Assembly: GCA_018335275.1 (NCBI GenBank)
Contig: JAGXKM010000009.1
Location: 1 to 45,560 of the forward strand
Source: Anaerolineales bacterium
Lineage (GTDB): Bacteria; Chloroflexota; Anaerolineae; Anaerolineales; UBA11858
Direction of reading: 5' to 3'
Length of the DNA: 45,560 nt
Both the position numbers and the translations under genes were made by a program. The notes under the pieces were generated by a model. The model saw only the letters and a list, made by a program, of their open reading frames with translations. It made no database searches and had not been told where the DNA came from. Position 1 is the first letter of the stretch. Every line of letters begins with the position of its first letter. Positions 1 to 7,710 of this stretch are shown piece after piece.

Positions 1-112
1 CCAAAAGGATATGTTCAGTATCAATTTGATTGTGCCCATACCGCTGAATGACCTCCGCGGCACGCTGGGCAGCCTCTTGTGCTCGTTCCGTAAAACGATC
101 GAAACGCATCAT
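1..112 (-). CDS. Clp protease ATP-binding subunit (ClpC/ClpB type), N-terminal fragment
   Basis: Only the first 37 codons are inside the window; the gene runs off the left edge. The reading, beginning [12 protein letters not shown] and continuing through [11 protein letters not shown], is the start of a Clp_N repeat, the substrate/adaptor-binding domain of HSP100 AAA+ unfoldases such as ClpC and ClpB. These partner with a protease or with DnaK and act on misfolded proteins in the cytosol. The first of two adjacent ATG codons is chosen because GGAAGG lies about 7 bases upstream. ClpC versus ClpB cannot be decided without the AAA domains, although the opening is closer to ClpC proteins. The ORF track missed it because it is truncated. 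Confidence 0.8.
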   Translation of the reverse strand, partial: MMRFDRFTERAQEAAQRAAEVIQRYGHNQIDTEHILL

Positions 113-174
113 AAGCTTACCTTCCTTAATATGGAAATTTCAAACAGGTATTTAGCTCTACCCTTACCAAGGTC

Positions 175-183
175 ATTATATCA
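175..183 (-). promoter_or_regulatory. Extended -10 promoter for the clp gene
   Basis: On the minus strand the sequence reads TGATATAAT, a perfect -10 hexamer preceded by the TGn extension. No good -35 hexamer is seen at 16-18 bp. The predicted start of transcription is near 168, giving a leader of about 56 bases before the clp ATG at 112. I see no CIRCE or CtsR-like operator. Confidence 0.5.
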
Positions 184-434
184 AGATGGCGTTAATAATT
201 TGTATGAAAAAACCTTCCTCAGCCGCAATACGCATGAAAAATAGGCATCCGGGACTGGAAAAATATGTGCAATTATCGGACCATTACAGATCAACAGAGA
301 CAGGAACCCATACAGTCAGAAAGGTTTGACTTGCTGGAAAAACGACGTTCAACCTTTAAATATCCCCCTTCTGATCCTCGGCCTTGATTGATTTCCCGGA
401 AAAACAAAATAAGTAGATGTGATGTACGGACAAA
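184..434. other. Intergenic stretch without a recognisable gene
   Basis: About 250 bases between the clp promoter and the terminator of the 53-residue gene. The ORF calls on either strand are short, have no ribosome binding site and resemble no protein I know. There is no tRNA-like cloverleaf and no obvious repeat. Confidence 0.5.
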
Positions 435-461
435 AACCAGGTTTCAATCCGAAACCTGGTT
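435..461 (-). terminator. Rho-independent terminator after the 53-residue gene
   Basis: An 11-bp perfect stem (AACCAGGTTTC / GAAACCTGGTT) with a 5-base loop. On the minus strand the stem runs straight into TTTTTG, while on the plus strand it is followed by AGAAAAAG, so it works for minus-strand transcription. It lies 49 bases after the stop of the small gene at 511-672. Confidence 0.75.
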
Positions 462-510
462 AGAAAAAGAGGTCAGATAATTTGGAGTCGCTTATAATGC
501 AGCAACCCCT

Positions 511-672
511 TTACGCTTCTCCCTCCTGGAGGGATTCCTGGTAGGCCTTCCACCCGGGACACCAGTTGGTGTGCCAGCGCCATAAGCGACCTAAAATTGA
601 CTTAGGTCTCGCTTCAGCCTTTTTTCTTAAGGGACAATTTCCACAATTTTGTTCTTCCACCACTTCACTCAT
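511..672 (-). CDS. Small cysteine-containing conserved hypothetical protein (53 aa)
   Basis: Too short for the ORF track. It starts at an ATG preceded by GAGGAG at good spacing, encodes 53 residues and ends at TAA just before a strong terminator, so it has all the marks of its own transcription unit. The N-terminal half holds a CGNC (CxxC) pair followed by PLRKKAE; the centre is LGRLWRWHTNWCPGWK, rich in tryptophan and carrying a third cysteine. I recall similar small proteins with CxxC followed by a Trp-rich 'GRLWRWH..WCPGW' core in anaerobic bacteria, but no function is known to me. The cysteines and the histidine could bind a metal or an iron-sulfur cluster; that is inference. Confidence 0.7.
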   Translation of the reverse strand: MSEVVEEQNCGNCPLRKKAEARPKSILGRLWRWHTNWCPGWKAYQESLQEGEA

Positions 673-760
673 ACGGTTCTCCTCAGATAGGCAATTCTCA
701 CTCTATTTCCCCGGGAGGGGCAATATACTTTACATCATGGAATGGGGGGCTTCAAACCGG

Positions 761-1567
761 TTATTGCACTTTGATGGAGCCCAGACCCGTCTCAATTTTC
801 ATCTCAATCTTGTTTTCAGCTGTCTCAAATGCATCGGAAATATACAAGCCTCCTTGCCGCGGAAATCGGTCTTCATTGACATTTATGGAGGCAAGCCCGC
901 CTTCTGTTTCAATGCGAGCAGCCACATTTTCAGGAATACGCACTGACACGGATGCAACCCCTGCCTCAAGTTTTACCTTTGTGTGCCCTGCCCTTTCAGG
1001 AAGCGTTAGCGTAGTTGAACTCACCCCTGTCTCTACTTCAAGGTCCTTTAAGTTTAACTGAGAAAAATCCAATGTCGCGTCCCCTGCCCCAGCTTCAAGT
1101 TTGAAGGATAAAGGAATCTCTTCGTTGATTTTCAACGCCCAGTCAAATCCTCCACCCGTAGTCCATGTCCAGGGGAATAAAAAATCGAGGAAAGCCCCGG
1201 GAGCTGGTTTGAGAGTAATATCCAGCCTTGACCCCTGTCGGTTGACGGCCTTCTCCAAACCTCCTCCAAACATCCCCGAAAGCGCCTGATCCGGAGCTGC
1301 GCCATCTGACAATCGGAATTGGCCTGCACCGTGTTTAACGCGAAGTTTGACTTCACCAGCTCCCTCGAGAGGGATGGACGCCTCTTTGCTTTCTACGGGA
1401 GGCCCGGGTGCCAAAGAACTCCATATAAACCATACACCGAGCAGGATCAGGAATATGGGCCAGAATAAGCTCCACACGTTTATACTCAAAAACCCAAGGT
1501 TCCCCAACAATAATAAAAACCCAAAAAGCACAAAGATCAAAGCCCAAAATACGCGACTGCGTCTCAT
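761..1567 (-). CDS. LiaF-like membrane protein with C-terminal beta-rich repeat domain
   Basis: 268 residues. Residues 1-50 contain two hydrophobic segments with the NVWSLFWPIFLILLGVW pattern of the LiaF/DUF5668 transmembrane unit. After a short Pro/Gly linker, residues 65-268 form a beta-rich domain with repeated 'LKLEAGAG..TLDFS', 'VKLEAGVASVSVRIP' and 'IETGLGSIKV' strands, like the DUF2154 'toast-rack' and LiaF C-terminal families. Related proteins modulate cell-envelope stress two-component systems, but no LiaRS-type kinase or regulator lies nearby, so that role is only a guess. The next gene on the same strand, 40 bases upstream, encodes a purely membrane relative, so the two are probably co-transcribed. 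The start at 1567 has an upstream GGAGGAACG. Confidence 0.75.
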   Translation of the reverse strand: MRRSRVFWALIFVLFGFLLLLGNLGFLSINVWSLFWPIFLILLGVWFIWSSLAPGPPVESKEASIPLEGAGEVKLRVKHGAGQFRLSDGAAPDQALSGMFGGGLEKAVNRQGSRLDITLKPAPGAFLDFLFPWTWTTGGGFDWALKINEEIPLSFKLEAGAGDATLDFSQLNLKDLEVETGVSSTTLTLPERAGHTKVKLEAGVASVSVRIPENVAARIETEGGLASINVNEDRFPRQGGLYISDAFETAENKIEMKIETGLGSIKVQ

Positions 1568-1607
1568 CGTTCCTCCTTAGTACTTGACCATCCTACCATA
1601 ATCAGCT

Positions 1608-2111
1608 TCACTCCTTGGGAATTAGCAGAGGGCGCAAAAGGATGAGCACCCCCAAAAGGATCAGGAGCACAGGCCAATAATCACCGACCAAACCCAGAGC
1701 GCCAAAGAAAGATCCAAAAACCGCGAAAAGGGTCAGACTGATCAAAACCAGAAGACCACCTTCCCTAAACGCTTTACCTCCCTCACCGCTGAGGAGGTTC
1801 ATCAGGATTATGCCTACCCCGACGAAGCCTGGGATCAGGGACCACACAAAAGACCAACTCTCCCAGTTGCCAGTCAGGTTCTGGTAATACAGGATCCCCC
1901 CAATCCCCCCCACAATACAAGCGGGGACCGCCATGCCGGGTTCGCCAATCGCTGCTCCCAGTCCAAACAAAAAGAGCCCCACGATGATCACGATCCACGG
2001 CCAGGAGAATTGAATGAATACTCCTGGCAGGATTTGGACAGCCAACAATGCGGCGCCCACCAAAACCAAAATGATCCCCCCAGCGATGTTAGTCCTTTTT
2101 TCTTTATTCAT
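1608..2111 (-). CDS. LiaF-type multi-pass membrane protein (DUF5668-like)
   Basis: 167 residues forming about five to six membrane segments, including GGIILVLVGAALLAVQ near the N-terminus and the recurrent 'WPVLLILLGVLILLRP' pattern at the C-terminus that marks the LiaF/DUF5668 membrane unit. It has no soluble domain, unlike the downstream gene. The ATG at 2111 is preceded by GGAGGG at 7 bases. It is the first gene of a likely two-gene operon; its 5' region is A+T-rich, but I could not pick one convincing promoter. No function beyond a general envelope role can be given. Confidence 0.65.
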   Translation of the reverse strand: MNKEKRTNIAGGIILVLVGAALLAVQILPGVFIQFSWPWIVIIVGLFLFGLGAAIGEPGMAVPACIVGGIGGILYYQNLTGNWESWSFVWSLIPGFVGVGIILMNLLSGEGGKAFREGGLLVLISLTLFAVFGSFFGALGLVGDYWPVLLILLGVLILLRPLLIPKE

Positions 2112-2284
2112 GTATCCACCCTCCTTGCAATAAATGTATTTATCCCTCAGTAATCATACAACAATTTGTCACATTCAACATTAAATATTCCATTTCTGCA
2201 TTTCAACCTTTATCTAACAAACAGATTCCCGCCTAATGAAAAATCAATTAGCGGTTATTAAGGGGTACATTATCAAAGGAGGAA

Positions 2285-2668
2285 TTAACAGGTGGTATGA
2301 AATAAGCCCCCCACCCGCTCCCCTTTCTTTGCCAGCTGATTGAACAACTTCACCGCTTCCCGCGTTTCAGCAACATGATAGTCAACATCCCTTTCACGGA
2401 GGTATTCTTCCGTCTCTTTTTTCACCTGGAGTCGTTTGTTCTGCCCCCGGGAGAGTATAAGCACATCTACGTCCTTTCTGAGGACGCCTTCGAGATCCGC
2501 AACCTGAATACCAGGGTTGTGCTGGGTGCCAGTTTCATTCCAGTCCCACTCCTTTGCCCCCCCAGGCCAGAGTTTACAATCCCGGAAATGATGCGCTTCC
2601 CCCTGAATGGTCACCTCAATCTCACCCCAGGACAGGTCCGTAATCAACGTATCATGGACATCCGACAT
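2285..2668 (-). CDS. Mth938-like (AAMDC/DUF498) domain protein
   Basis: 127 residues from the chosen start. The core has the family pattern: a GTxHNPGIQVADLEGVL segment, DVLILSRGQNKRLQV, HVAETREAVKLFNQLAKKGERVGGLFHTTC at the end. The family is widespread (human AAMDC, archaeal Mth938) and forms a small alpha/beta fold; its bacterial role is not established. The ORF track begins at 2749, but the ATG at 2668 has GGAGG 7 bases upstream, and the promoter at 2761-2789 would start transcription near 2754, leaving almost no leader for the longer form. I therefore drop the first 27 residues. Confidence 0.75.
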   Translation of the reverse strand: MSDVHDTLITDLSWGEIEVTIQGEAHHFRDCKLWPGGAKEWDWNETGTQHNPGIQVADLEGVLRKDVDVLILSRGQNKRLQVKKETEEYLRERDVDYHVAETREAVKLFNQLAKKGERVGGLFHTTC

Positions 2669-2760
2669 GACAGCACCTCCAGGAATTTGCTTTACCCTTG
2701 GATAGACTCGGGCTTCTAGCTGAAAAAAGTTTTCTTCGTGCAGTTTCAAAACACAATTTC

Positions 2761-2789
2761 ATCTTAGGACAAATCTTTTTGAAAGACAA
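2761..2789 (-). promoter_or_regulatory. Promoter for the Mth938-like gene
   Basis: Minus-strand TTGTCT, a 17-bp spacer and TAAGAT. The predicted transcription start near 2754 gives a leader of about 85 bases to the ATG at 2668. Confidence 0.45.
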
Positions 2790-2827
2790 GTTAACCACAA
2801 CTTGAGGAGTTCCCTCACCACCTGGGC

Positions 2828-2846
2828 TGCCATGAAAATCATGGCA
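2828..2846. repeat. 8-bp perfect inverted repeat
   Basis: TGCCATGA-AAA-TCATGGCA lies about 40 bases upstream of the -35 element of the Mth938-like gene. Its symmetry is that of a dimeric operator, but it has no partner copy nearby and no adjacent regulator gene. Confidence 0.3.
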
Positions 2847-2942
2847 CAAACTTGGCTGAAGAAAAAACCAGGCGATCCATTTCATACCTCCAAAAACCAA
2901 GATCGGATTTTCCAGGAAAAGCAGCAGGATTACAGAAAAGTA

Positions 2943-2976
2943 AAACTGCCTCTACCCTGCAGGGTAGAAGCAGTTT
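2943..2976 (-). terminator. Terminator after lgt
   Basis: A long stem: AAACTGC / GCAGTTT outside, one mismatch, then the palindrome TCTACCCTGCAGGGTAGA. On the minus strand the hairpin is followed by a TTTTACTTTTC tract. It lies about 50 bases after the lgt stop. Confidence 0.65.
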
Positions 2977-3027
2977 GGATCTCACTCTATAACAGAAGAA
3001 GCTGGATGTTTCGACAAACCCTGACGT

Positions 3028-3915
3028 TTATCCCTGGACTTTCCCCTTTCCTTGGGCCTCAGGGGATAACTCATATTCATCCGGTCCGGGTTCCAAGAAA
3101 GGTAAGCGGATGATTTCATACTGGACCAAGAGGATGATCAAGCCGGCCAGGATCATCAACCCCGCAGCGACACGGGAATAACTGATCAATGTCCCCGGGA
3201 CCAGAGGCTGGTCCGGCCGGAAGAATTCGATCAATTGCCTTCCCACCCCTTCCAGAACAAGCCAACCGGCGAAAATGGAACCCGGTTTTATTTTCTTTTT
3301 GAACTCAAGAAAGGCCCACAACAGAATCCCAGTGGCCAGTAAATTCCACAAAATCTCGTATGCAAAGGCGGGGTGGAAGCGTGTCGTTTCCAGGGGGAAT
3401 CTAGCCAGATTATCCCACGGAGGGATGCGATTCAGAGCGTCAATCTTAATACCCCACGGCAAATCCGTGGGAGGACCATACAGTTCCTGGTTAATGAAAT
3501 TGGCAGGACGCACCACAGCCTGCCCGACCAACAGCGCCGGCGCCGCTGCATCAAAAACCAGACGGACATCAAGACCATGGCGCCGGATATACAACCAGGC
3601 AGCCAAAGCGCCAAAAAGGACAGCTCCATAAAAATGCAGTCCCCCCTGGGGTAAGTTGATGATTTGGAGAGGATTTTCCAGATAATACCTTGATCCACCC
3701 AGAGTCTCGTTGACCACGTACCACAACCTTGCTCCCACGATACCTGCAGGCGCAGCCCAAATCAGCAAATCCCAGACATGCTCGGAATCCTCGCCCCGGT
3801 GGCGGACACCCCATTCGGCTACAAAACCGGCCACAATGATCCCCAAAGCCATAATCAAGCCGTACCAGTGCAAGGAAATGTTCGTACCCGGGATTGTAAA
3901 AATAATCGGATCCAT
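3028..3915 (-). CDS. lgt: Prolipoprotein diacylglyceryl transferase
   Basis: Transfers a diacylglyceryl group from phosphatidylglycerol to the lipobox cysteine of prolipoproteins in the cytoplasmic membrane; this window alone encodes several such lipoproteins. 295 residues with about seven membrane helices. The Lgt signature is visible as VRPANFINQELYGPPTDLPWGI, keeping the Arg and the NFIN core, and the C-terminal RQLIEFFRPDQ matches the conserved Arg/Glu loop. The segment that in E. coli carries His103 (GGxSFHGG) reads GGLHFYGA here, so that His is replaced and another sits two residues earlier; this position varies in other phyla. The start at 3915 is preferred to the ORF-track start at 4041, because AAAGGAGA precedes it and the longer form would overlap the upstream gene and its terminator. 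Confidence 0.93.
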   Translation of the reverse strand: MDPIIFTIPGTNISLHWYGLIMALGIIVAGFVAEWGVRHRGEDSEHVWDLLIWAAPAGIVGARLWYVVNETLGGSRYYLENPLQIINLPQGGLHFYGAVLFGALAAWLYIRRHGLDVRLVFDAAAPALLVGQAVVRPANFINQELYGPPTDLPWGIKIDALNRIPPWDNLARFPLETTRFHPAFAYEILWNLLATGILLWAFLEFKKKIKPGSIFAGWLVLEGVGRQLIEFFRPDQPLVPGTLISYSRVAAGLMILAGLIILLVQYEIIRLPFLEPGPDEYELSPEAQGKGKVQG

Positions 3916-3951
3916 ATGTGTCTCCTTTGGCAACCCCAAACAATAAACAGT

Positions 3952-3996
3952 AAAAAAGCAGCCGCACATCCCTGCGTACCAAGAACCTGCGGCTGC
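3952..3996 (-). terminator. Terminator or attenuator between the glyA-gcvT fusion and lgt
   Basis: Minus-strand stem GCAGCCGCA / TGCGGCTGC (9 bp, perfect) with a loop of about 21 bases, followed by TTTTTT. It starts about 30 bases after the fusion gene's stop and its U-tract ends only 36 bases before the lgt start codon. There is little room for a promoter in between, so lgt may depend on read-through. Confidence 0.7.
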
Positions 3997-4027
3997 GTTG
4001 TGCGTCTTATTTTTTATATCATAAAAC

Positions 4028-7000
4028 TTAATCTTCAGCACCCATCCAGGAGGGTTGAGCCTCGCCTTTGACAGGGAAACGGGTCAGGATCGTGGCCTCA
4101 ACCGGCAGGGTTACCCGGTTACGGCGCAGTAAAGCATCTTCAAGCGATTCTCCACGCAAGGGGAAGATCGAAATCGGGGTTCCAGGTTCATTGTACCGCC
4201 GATCCACGATAGCCAGGCCGAGCATGTACCCTTCCTCATCGATAGAACAGCTCGTCACTTGACCGATCTCCTTGCCGTGTTCCTCGACGACCGGGTCACC
4301 CATATGAGGGCGGCGCGCCCTCTTCTGGTTGAGCCGGAAGCGAATCAGCTCCCGATCCCGGTCTTTTTCGCTTTCTAGAAGCGCTTTTCTACCCACGAAA
4401 AATGGCTTGTGGTACTTGACATATCCCGGGAAGCCTGCTTCTATGGGCGTGATCTGGAAAGGACCCGCTAACTCATGACCATAAAGCGGCAATCCAGCTT
4501 CAATCCTTGTGGAATCCCTGCAGGCTAAACCAGCGGGTTTTACGCCGTATTCCTCCCCGGCTTCCAGAATATCCGTCCACAATGCTTCCATATCATCGGG
4601 GTGAACCAGGATTTCAAATCCCCAGTTCTCTCCTGTGTACCCAGTTCGGGCAATCACCAGGGGGATCCCCGCCAACTCGCATTCAATAAACCTCGTCCTT
4701 GGAAGGCGAGCAAGTTCTGCCTTGATTTCCGGATCCGGGGTTAGGTCCTGAAGAATTTTCAGTGATGCTGGACCCTGCAGCGCAATATCCCGCTTTTGAT
4801 CCTCCCCCACCCCCGGATCTTTCAAGTTCCGAAGGTTAGCTGAGGCTTCCACCCCAATCCAGGGCCGGTTTTCATCAATCAAAACATCCCCATTATTGAC
4901 CGCATTCAACCAATCCCAATCTTTGTCTTCATTAGAAGCATTGACCACCATGTAATAATGATCAACCCGTGATCGATAGATGATCCCGTCGTCGATCACG
5001 CTGCCATCCGGTTCCAGGAAGTAACCATACATGGACTGCCCATCCTCAATCCAGGCTGCGTAATTTGAAAACACGGTGTCGAGGAAACGGGTTGCATTGG
5101 GACCGGAGACTTCAAAAACGCCCATATGGGAGACATCAAACAAACCCGCAGCATTCCGCACTGCCCGATGCTCTTCCAACACCGAACCATACCGGACCGG
5201 CATCTCCCAGCCGGCAAAGGGTACCATCTTGCCACCCATTTCTTGATGGATCTCATTGAGGGGCGTTTTCTTGAGAGGTCGTTCTGGCTCCTCCCAGGTC
5301 CATGTTTCCAGATCAGCTTCAGGGGCAAGCTCATCCAGGGAAGAACGACCCACAAAGTACAATTTCCGGAGGTCAAATCTTTCTGGATGCTCTTTATGCA
5401 GCGTTTCCGCCGGGGTTCCCGGTTGGGAGGATGCATGATGGTCCTGGGCCGCCTCCACTTTCTCAACTACGACCGGGCCTTCTACCTTGCGGTACAGGTC
5501 GTCCTCATCAAACAATGTATAACCATCAGCCAGACCCCGCAGCCAGGAGGTCACCCGGGCCGCCTGTTCCGGTGAAGGGGTAAGCAGGAAATAATCGCGC
5601 CCCACCTCATCCTGTTCTTCACGAGTGACGATGACTTCATCCATCAAACGGCCTTCTCGGTCCAAAAGGTAAGTGGTCAGTGAATCCCCCACCTCCAGGT
5701 CGATCATATTGGAGGTGCAGATATCGTTCATGTGCTGCCGAGCTCTCCACCCGCTAATCCGCAGAGAAATGGGTTCCGGTTCAGGATCCTCCACAAGCCC
5801 TGTATAGTGGGGATACCCGCTTTCACTGTATTCAAAATCTATGCCCGCTTCATCCGCTACTCCAGCCGCACCCTGCCGGACTTCTTCCAGAATGGATAGC
5901 TCTACCTTCCCTCTGGGCAGCGTGCCGATCAGCCCGTTATAGGTAAAGGGGCGTATGTTAGTCAATAAGCGATGTAAGAGCCCGGCAATGGTGTCCATGT
6001 CCCCTTCGTCCAATCCGCGCTGCGTCAGCCACGGCGTACCCAGCCGGATCCCTGTAGCCAGGGACGTTTCCTCATCGCCAGGTATGGTGTTTTTATTGGC
6101 CACCAGGCCGGCCAGATCCATCATGCGCACAGCCGGCTCCCCCCACACCGGGTAGTCCTGCCCGGTAGGAAGTGCAGCCGGCGCCTCAATGGATTTCAAG
6201 TCAATGAGCAAGAGGTGAGTATCCGTTCCGCCATACGCCAACCTTAAACCCCTTTCCTGCAGTCCTGTCGCCAGGGCTTTTGCATTCTTCACGATCTGCT
6301 CTTGTAAGTTTTTGAACTTCGCGCTTTGAGCGATTTTGAAGGCAACCGCCATGGCCGCAAATTTATTGACATGCGGTCCTCCCTGTTCTCCAGGGAAAAT
6401 GGCCAGGTCGATCTCTTTCGCTAAATCCGGATCCGTGGTTAATATCACCGCCCCTCGCGGACCGCAGAGCGTTTTGTGGGTGGTAAACGCGGTCACATCT
6501 GCTATGCCAACCGGATTAGGATAAACACCTGCTGCTGTCATCCCTGCCACATGGGCGACATCCGCCATCAAATACGCGCCCACCTCATCAGCGATCTCAC
6601 GAAACGCTTCCCAATCTGGCGCCCAAGGATAAGAAGTGTAACCGGCGACAATGATTTTAGGCTGGTGTTCAAGCGCTTGTTCGCGGATGCGGTCATAATC
6701 CAAGCGCTCCGTTTCTGGATCCACACCGTAAGAGACCACCTGGTACCGCTGTCCGGAGATGTTAAACTCAGATCCGTGAGAAAGGTGTCCACCTTGGTAC
6801 AGGTCCAATCCCATCAGCGTATCCCCAGGCTCCAATAAAGTCCAATACACACCCAGGTTGGCCGCTGTGCCAGAAAGCGCCTGAACATTGACATGGATAT
6901 GTTCCGGAAGAATGGATCCGTGAGCGAAAGCCTGAGCGCAGCGCCTCTGGGCCAGACATTCCACAAAATGCACGTAATCCACGCCTTTATAAAATCGCCG

Positions 7001-7282
7001 GTCCGCATACCGCCGGTAATAAGCCAGCTGCCAGGCCACATCTTTCAGCCGGTGTTCCGGTTCCCGGGTCATCCGCGTCGGCGGATAGCCCTCAGCGTAA
7101 ATATTCTGAAAACGAGAACCAAGCGCTTCCCGAACGGACGGTGGTGCATAGGATTCGGAGGGGATAAAAATCAATTTTCGCGCCTGGCGCTCTCCCTCCC
7201 AACGGATCAGATCCGAAACAAAGGGAGCGATCTCATCCAACGAATCGCGGAATAAAAAATCATCCTGGGGATCGGGGGACAT
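4028..7282 (-). CDS. glyA-gcvT: Fused serine hydroxymethyltransferase / degenerate GcvT-like module / aminomethyltransferase
   Basis: A single open frame of 1084 residues. Residues 1-460 are SHMT, the PLP enzyme that interconverts serine and glycine with tetrahydrofolate: PSES near 41, YAEGYP at 62-67, DVAHVAGM, and the PLP lysine K270 in TTHKTLCGPRG. A stretch of roughly 24 residues is inserted between YAEGYP and the YKGVDYV segment, where ordinary SHMT has none. Residues 505-610 resemble a shortened GcvT-fold domain (LLDREGRLMDEV, DGYTLFDEDDLYRKVEGPV). Residues 672-1070 are a full GcvT, the T-protein of glycine cleavage: AGWEMPVRYGS, FDVSHMG, SVIDDGIIYR with the catalytic-type Asp, and ARTGYTGENWGFEI. 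Normal single enzymes are near 415 and 365 residues. AAAGGAGAG precedes the ATG. No gcvH or gcvP lies in the window. The fusion would pass methylene-THF or glycine between sites; that is inference. Confidence 0.9.
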   Translation of the reverse strand: MSPDPQDDFLFRDSLDEIAPFVSDLIRWEGERQARKLIFIPSESYAPPSVREALGSRFQNIYAEGYPPTRMTREPEHRLKDVAWQLAYYRRYADRRFYKGVDYVHFVECLAQRRCAQAFAHGSILPEHIHVNVQALSGTAANLGVYWTLLEPGDTLMGLDLYQGGHLSHGSEFNISGQRYQVVSYGVDPETERLDYDRIREQALEHQPKIIVAGYTSYPWAPDWEAFREIADEVGAYLMADVAHVAGMTAAGVYPNPVGIADVTAFTTHKTLCGPRGAVILTTDPDLAKEIDLAIFPGEQGGPHVNKFAAMAVAFKIAQSAKFKNLQEQIVKNAKALATGLQERGLRLAYGGTDTHLLLIDLKSIEAPAALPTGQDYPVWGEPAVRMMDLAGLVANKNTIPGDEETSLATGIRLGTPWLTQRGLDEGDMDTIAGLLHRLLTNIRPFTYNGLIGTLPRGKVELSILEEVRQGAAGVADEAGIDFEYSESGYPHYTGLVEDPEPEPISLRISGWRARQHMNDICTSNMIDLEVGDSLTTYLLDREGRLMDEVIVTREEQDEVGRDYFLLTPSPEQAARVTSWLRGLADGYTLFDEDDLYRKVEGPVVVEKVEAAQDHHASSQPGTPAETLHKEHPERFDLRKLYFVGRSSLDELAPEADLETWTWEEPERPLKKTPLNEIHQEMGGKMVPFAGWEMPVRYGSVLEEHRAVRNAAGLFDVSHMGVFEVSGPNATRFLDTVFSNYAAWIEDGQSMYGYFLEPDGSVIDDGIIYRSRVDHYYMVVNASNEDKDWDWLNAVNNGDVLIDENRPWIGVEASANLRNLKDPGVGEDQKRDIALQGPASLKILQDLTPDPEIKAELARLPRTRFIECELAGIPLVIARTGYTGENWGFEILVHPDDMEALWTDILEAGEEYGVKPAGLACRDSTRIEAGLPLYGHELAGPFQITPIEAGFPGYVKYHKPFFVGRKALLESEKDRDRELIRFRLNQKRARRPHMGDPVVEEHGKEIGQVTSCSIDEEGYMLGLAIVDRRYNEPGTPISIFPLRGESLEDALLRRNRVTLPVEATILTRFPVKGEAQPSWMGAED

Positions 7283-7332
7283 AACTTCTCTCCTTTACAA
7301 GAAACACATGAGATCAAAAAAAGACCCAATGG

Positions 7333-7359
7333 ATTTTAGCATACATCATCTGCTTCCAA
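7333..7359 (-). promoter_or_regulatory. Promoter for the glyA-gcvT fusion
   Basis: Minus-strand TTGGAA, a 15-bp spacer, then TAAAAT preceded by the extended -10 TGC. The predicted start near 7326 gives a leader of about 44 bases, too short to hold a glycine riboswitch. Confidence 0.45.
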
Positions 7360-7379
7360 TGGCACTCGCCTCAATCAGT

Positions 7380-7409
7380 GGAAAATGAAAACGGGATACA
7401 CCACATCCC
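7380..7409 (-). terminator. Weak terminator upstream of the glyA-gcvT fusion
   Basis: Minus-strand GGGAT / ATCCC stem of 5 bp with a 7-base loop, followed by GTTTTCATTTT. It would end transcripts from the lipoprotein gene. The stem is short, so this is tentative. Confidence 0.35.
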
Positions 7410-7446
7410 TGATATATCCTAAATATATTTGAGAAACCGCATTCTT

Positions 7447-7704
7447 TCATGTGACCTCTTTCATATGCTGGATACACAAAGGACACCAATCTTCAAACTT
7501 CAGAAAACGAAATCCACCCAATGGAAAAAATCGTAAAACCTCCTCCTGTCCCATAAAAAGAGCAGAACACCCCCCATCCATGTTCTGCCCGATCCGGGGC
7601 TTTGCAAATGCCTGTTGTGATAATTCTGTTGATCCCTCTGTATTTTTCCCCACTCTTAACCAGGTCAATAAAGGGATCAGGATCAGGGTCAGGGGAGGAG
7701 ACAA
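7447..7704 (-). CDS. Possible small protein with C-terminal CxxC (up to 85 aa)
   Basis: An open frame just downstream of the lipoprotein gene. The frame opens at a TTG with no ribosome binding site, so the true start may be an internal codon such as the ATG that begins MDGGCSALFMG. The C-terminal half, GGFRFLKFEDWCPLCIQHMK, looks protein-like, with a CPLC pair and a third cysteine upstream. I recognise no family. A plus-strand ORF of 131 codons covers the same DNA but looks less plausible. This is either a small real gene or read-through of the lipoprotein's 3' region. Confidence 0.3.
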   Translation of the reverse strand: MSPPLTLILIPLLTWLRVGKNTEGSTELSQQAFAKPRIGQNMDGGCSALFMGQEEVLRFFPLGGFRFLKFEDWCPLCIQHMKEVT

Positions 7705-7710
7705 GGCAGC

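Noticed and set aside
566-946. 126-codon plus-strand ORF
   Set aside because: It lies opposite the 53-residue gene and the LiaF-like gene, has no ribosome binding site and gives a low-quality protein.
5126-5575. 149-codon plus-strand ORF and several others inside the glyA-gcvT fusion
   Set aside because: Antisense shadows of a well-supported gene; their compositions reflect the complementary codons.
7283-7446. Glycine riboswitch ahead of the SHMT-GcvT fusion
   Set aside because: The leader predicted from the promoter is only about 44 bases and no glycine-aptamer motif is visible.
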